64,000 nucleotides of DNA, from the NCBI GenBank assembly GCA_017645305.1, contig JAGCPD010000010.1, positions 124,001-188,000 of the forward strand, in the 5' to 3' direction. The stretch comes from Bacteroidaceae bacterium. Lineage in GTDB: Bacteria > Bacteroidota > Bacteroidia > Bacteroidales > Bacteroidaceae. The position numbers and the translations under genes were made by a program. Of this stretch, positions 62,616 to 64,000 are shown in pieces; positions within the stretch are counted from its first letter, which is position 1, and every line of letters begins with the position of its first letter. The notes under the pieces are model-generated. The model saw nothing but the letters and a program-made list of their open reading frames with translations. It was not told where the DNA came from and did no database searches.

Positions 62616-63254
62616 ATGCAGAAGAAAGATTCAAAACGAGTTCACAACCTTATTATTGTTGACGAGAGCGGTTCAATGTCAATCATCCGCAAACAAGCCT
62701 TTACTGGAATGAGCGAGACCTTATAGACCGTTCGACAGATGCAGAAGAAATACCCAGATCAGGAACAGTATGTTACCCTTCTTACATTTGATACTGGGCA
62801 CACCACATGGCACTATGACAATACCCCTGCTGATAAGACTCATGATTTGGAGTGGAAGGATTATAACCCTGGTGGTGGCACACCTCTCTATGATGCTATC
62901 GGTAAGGGCATTTCAAAGGTAAACGCCAACGTTACTGAAGGCGACCATGTGTTAGTAACCATAATTACTGATGGTGAGGAGAATAGTTCGGAGGAATGGA
63001 CATTAAAGATGGTTCGTAACATGATTGAAAAATTGAAAAAGCAAAACTGGACATTCACACTTATTGGAACGGATAACCTTGACGTTGAGTCTATGGCCCA
63101 TTCGTTTGCTATAGACGAACATCTGGCGTTTAAGGAGGATGAAGAAGGAACACTTTCGATGTTCGAGAAGGAGCATCGTAGCCGTGAGCGCTTCAATTTC
63201 TGTATTGCTTCAGAAGCATCAATAGCCAAAGGAAAATTCTTCGATGAAGATTAA
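62616..63254 (+). pseudogene. vWA-domain protein interrupted by an amber codon
   Basis: Reading from ATG 62616 gives MIDAS motif DESGSMS (D16, S18, S20), then ETL-stop (TAG at 62724-62726) and TVRQMQKKYPDQE. In the same frame it continues through GGGTPLYDAIG and ITDGEENSS to TAA 63252. One C-to-T change (CAG to TAG) would explain the stop. The ORF restarting at ATG 62739 lacks the first MIDAS part. After TAA 63252 the same frame reads IAMFSEKFEAGE-stop, a possible lost tail. Could also be read through by an amber suppressor. Confidence 0.8.
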
Positions 63255-63309
63255 ATTGCCATGTTTAGCGAAAAGTTTGAGGCAGGAGAATAAAATAATA
63301 TGCGTTTTG

Positions 63310-63341
63310 TTTGGTTCTGCCCTCAACTTTTCATAGATTTG
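63310..63341 (+). promoter_or_regulatory. Promoter of the 63407 gene
   Basis: TTTG (63310-63313), 20 bp, TAGATTTG (63334-63341): full consensus, 65 bp before the small gene. Confidence 0.65.
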
Positions 63342-63406
63342 CAAAAAAACAATCAGGGACAGCAAATTACAAATTTATAATATTATTCATGATATACTTT
63401 TAATTT

Positions 63407-63526
63407 ATGGAGATTAATAAAAAGAACCAAGAAGAAAATCTGATAAAAGCTATAAAGGACAATCTTGCTGAACTATATAAAGAAGCATATGGAGAACAGA
63501 AGCATGGTAATAAAGAGACTAACTAA
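63407..63526 (+). CDS. Small protein of unknown function, 39 aa
   Basis: ORF of 39 codons starting MEINKKNQEENL and ending GNKETN. Highly charged, likely helical. It has its own strong promoter and is 14 bp before the next gene, which supports it being real. Too short for the usual ORF cut-off. No family recognised. Confidence 0.5.
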   Translation: MEINKKNQEENLIKAIKDNLAELYKEAYGEQKHGNKETN

Positions 63527-63540
63527 TAAAAGAAAAAAAT

Positions 63541-64000
63541 ATGAACATTAATGAAGCATTAAATTCTTGTCTTTCAAATATGAGAGCAAGTAATGATTTC
63601 AATGACTCCGCTACTGTGAATTCAATCAAAGAGTTGCTAGGATGCGTAATAGATAATCCTGCAAAACTCATTAATTATGCGGATGAGGAGAAATTGTCAA
63701 TAGCATTATCAAGTGTACTTACATGTCAATTTCCTTCTGATTATCCTACATACAAAGATATAAATGTGCGAAATCTTGTTTTTGCAACTTCATATTATCT
63801 TTATATGCACCAACTTGAAACGGGTATGTTTTGTGATAGAAATTGGCCTTCATTCATTACCCTTCTTCATTATGGACGCAATGAATTCGCAAAATTCATC
63901 GTTAACACAAATCCTTTTGCGCCTGAAAGAGTAAATATAATTATGGGACGACCTATTGATAATCAGCGTTCGTTGAATGCTGCTAAAGGGCTGGAATTAA
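63541..64000 (+). CDS. Hypothetical protein, truncated by the window end
   Basis: Open frame of 153 codons starting MNINEALNSCLSNM and still open at 64000. Codon use is AT-rich. Residues about 80-105 (NLVFATSYYLYMHQLET) and FITLLHYGRNEFAKF look helical; no family recognised. Likely co-transcribed with the 39-aa gene. Confidence 0.7.
   Translation, partial: MNINEALNSCLSNMRASNDFNDSATVNSIKELLGCVIDNPAKLINYADEEKLSIALSSVLTCQFPSDYPTYKDINVRNLVFATSYYLYMHQLETGMFCDRNWPSFITLLHYGRNEFAKFIVNTNPFAPERVNIIMGRPIDNQRSLNAAKGLEL

Overview
The window is chromosomal DNA of a Bacteroidales bacterium, most like Prevotella or a close relative. The evidence is the repeated -7 promoter box TAnnTTTG with TTG/TTTG about 19-20 bp upstream, the lack of Shine-Dalgarno sites, the density of secreted glycoside hydrolases (four GH92), a DUF4294 protein, secreted PepC, and Bacteroidetes-type RpoN and IspG. 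No rRNA, transposase, integrase or CRISPR array is visible. There is one tRNA (Gln, anticodon TTG).

Layout. 0.1-0.3 kb: tRNA-Gln and a hairpin. 0.3-8.7 kb (minus strand): lipoate ligase, gcvT, gcvH, gcvPA, gcvPB, lpd, i.e. a full glycine cleavage system with lipoylation, with a GH92 mannosidase 12 bp after lpd. 8.9-13.4 kb: two overlapping envelope proteins (MG2-like and CarboxypepD_reg-like). 13.4-20.0 kb (minus): a mannose operon, manA, ROK kinase, GH92 lipoprotein, MFS sugar permease. 20.1-27.2 kb: a large secreted protein of unknown function, PepC, RbfA, a lipoprotein-release permease, and a radical-SAM sulfatase maturase. 27.2-42.2 kb: a glycan-degrading block with GH43-like and GH51 (arabinose), GH92, GH2, GH92, an HhH protein, a sialidase and an alpha/beta hydrolase. 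With the two other GH92 enzymes this suits stepwise removal of sialic acid, galactose or mannose from N-glycans, followed by mannose uptake through the MFS/ROK/ManA operon. No SusC/SusD pair is present. 42.3-45.3 kb: an Fe-S membrane protein and a Tat-exported aldo/keto reductase. 45.4-48.7 kb: a K+/H+ antiporter and nadA.

48.7-49.2 kb is a very AT-rich 486-bp gap between divergent nadA and a SpoU methyltransferase. It carries five DnaA-box-like 9-mers, and most genes to its right run rightward, so I propose it as a replication-origin candidate. 49.2-59.4 kb is mostly housekeeping: DUF4294, radical SAM, a six-hairpin glycosidase, a TlpA-like lipoprotein, rpoN, a PAP2-like protein, purE and ispG. 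59.4-64 kb is accessory: an AAA/DUF4143 ATPase between two copies of a palindromic repeat, an ECF-sigma-like/A1S_2505 (macro-like) fusion divergent from a vWA gene broken by an amber codon, and two small or partial unknown genes.

The strongest unexplained pattern is several families of short degenerate repeats. A GTGAAAAATGAAAAG type sits on or just after stop codons. An AATTATGAATTGTGAATT type sits on start codons. Related repeats are translated inside proteins (ManA, Lpd, signal peptides, RpoN). One forms a perfect 30-bp inverted repeat inside manA. A separate hairpin element of about 50 bp occurs in two 5' regions 33 kb apart.
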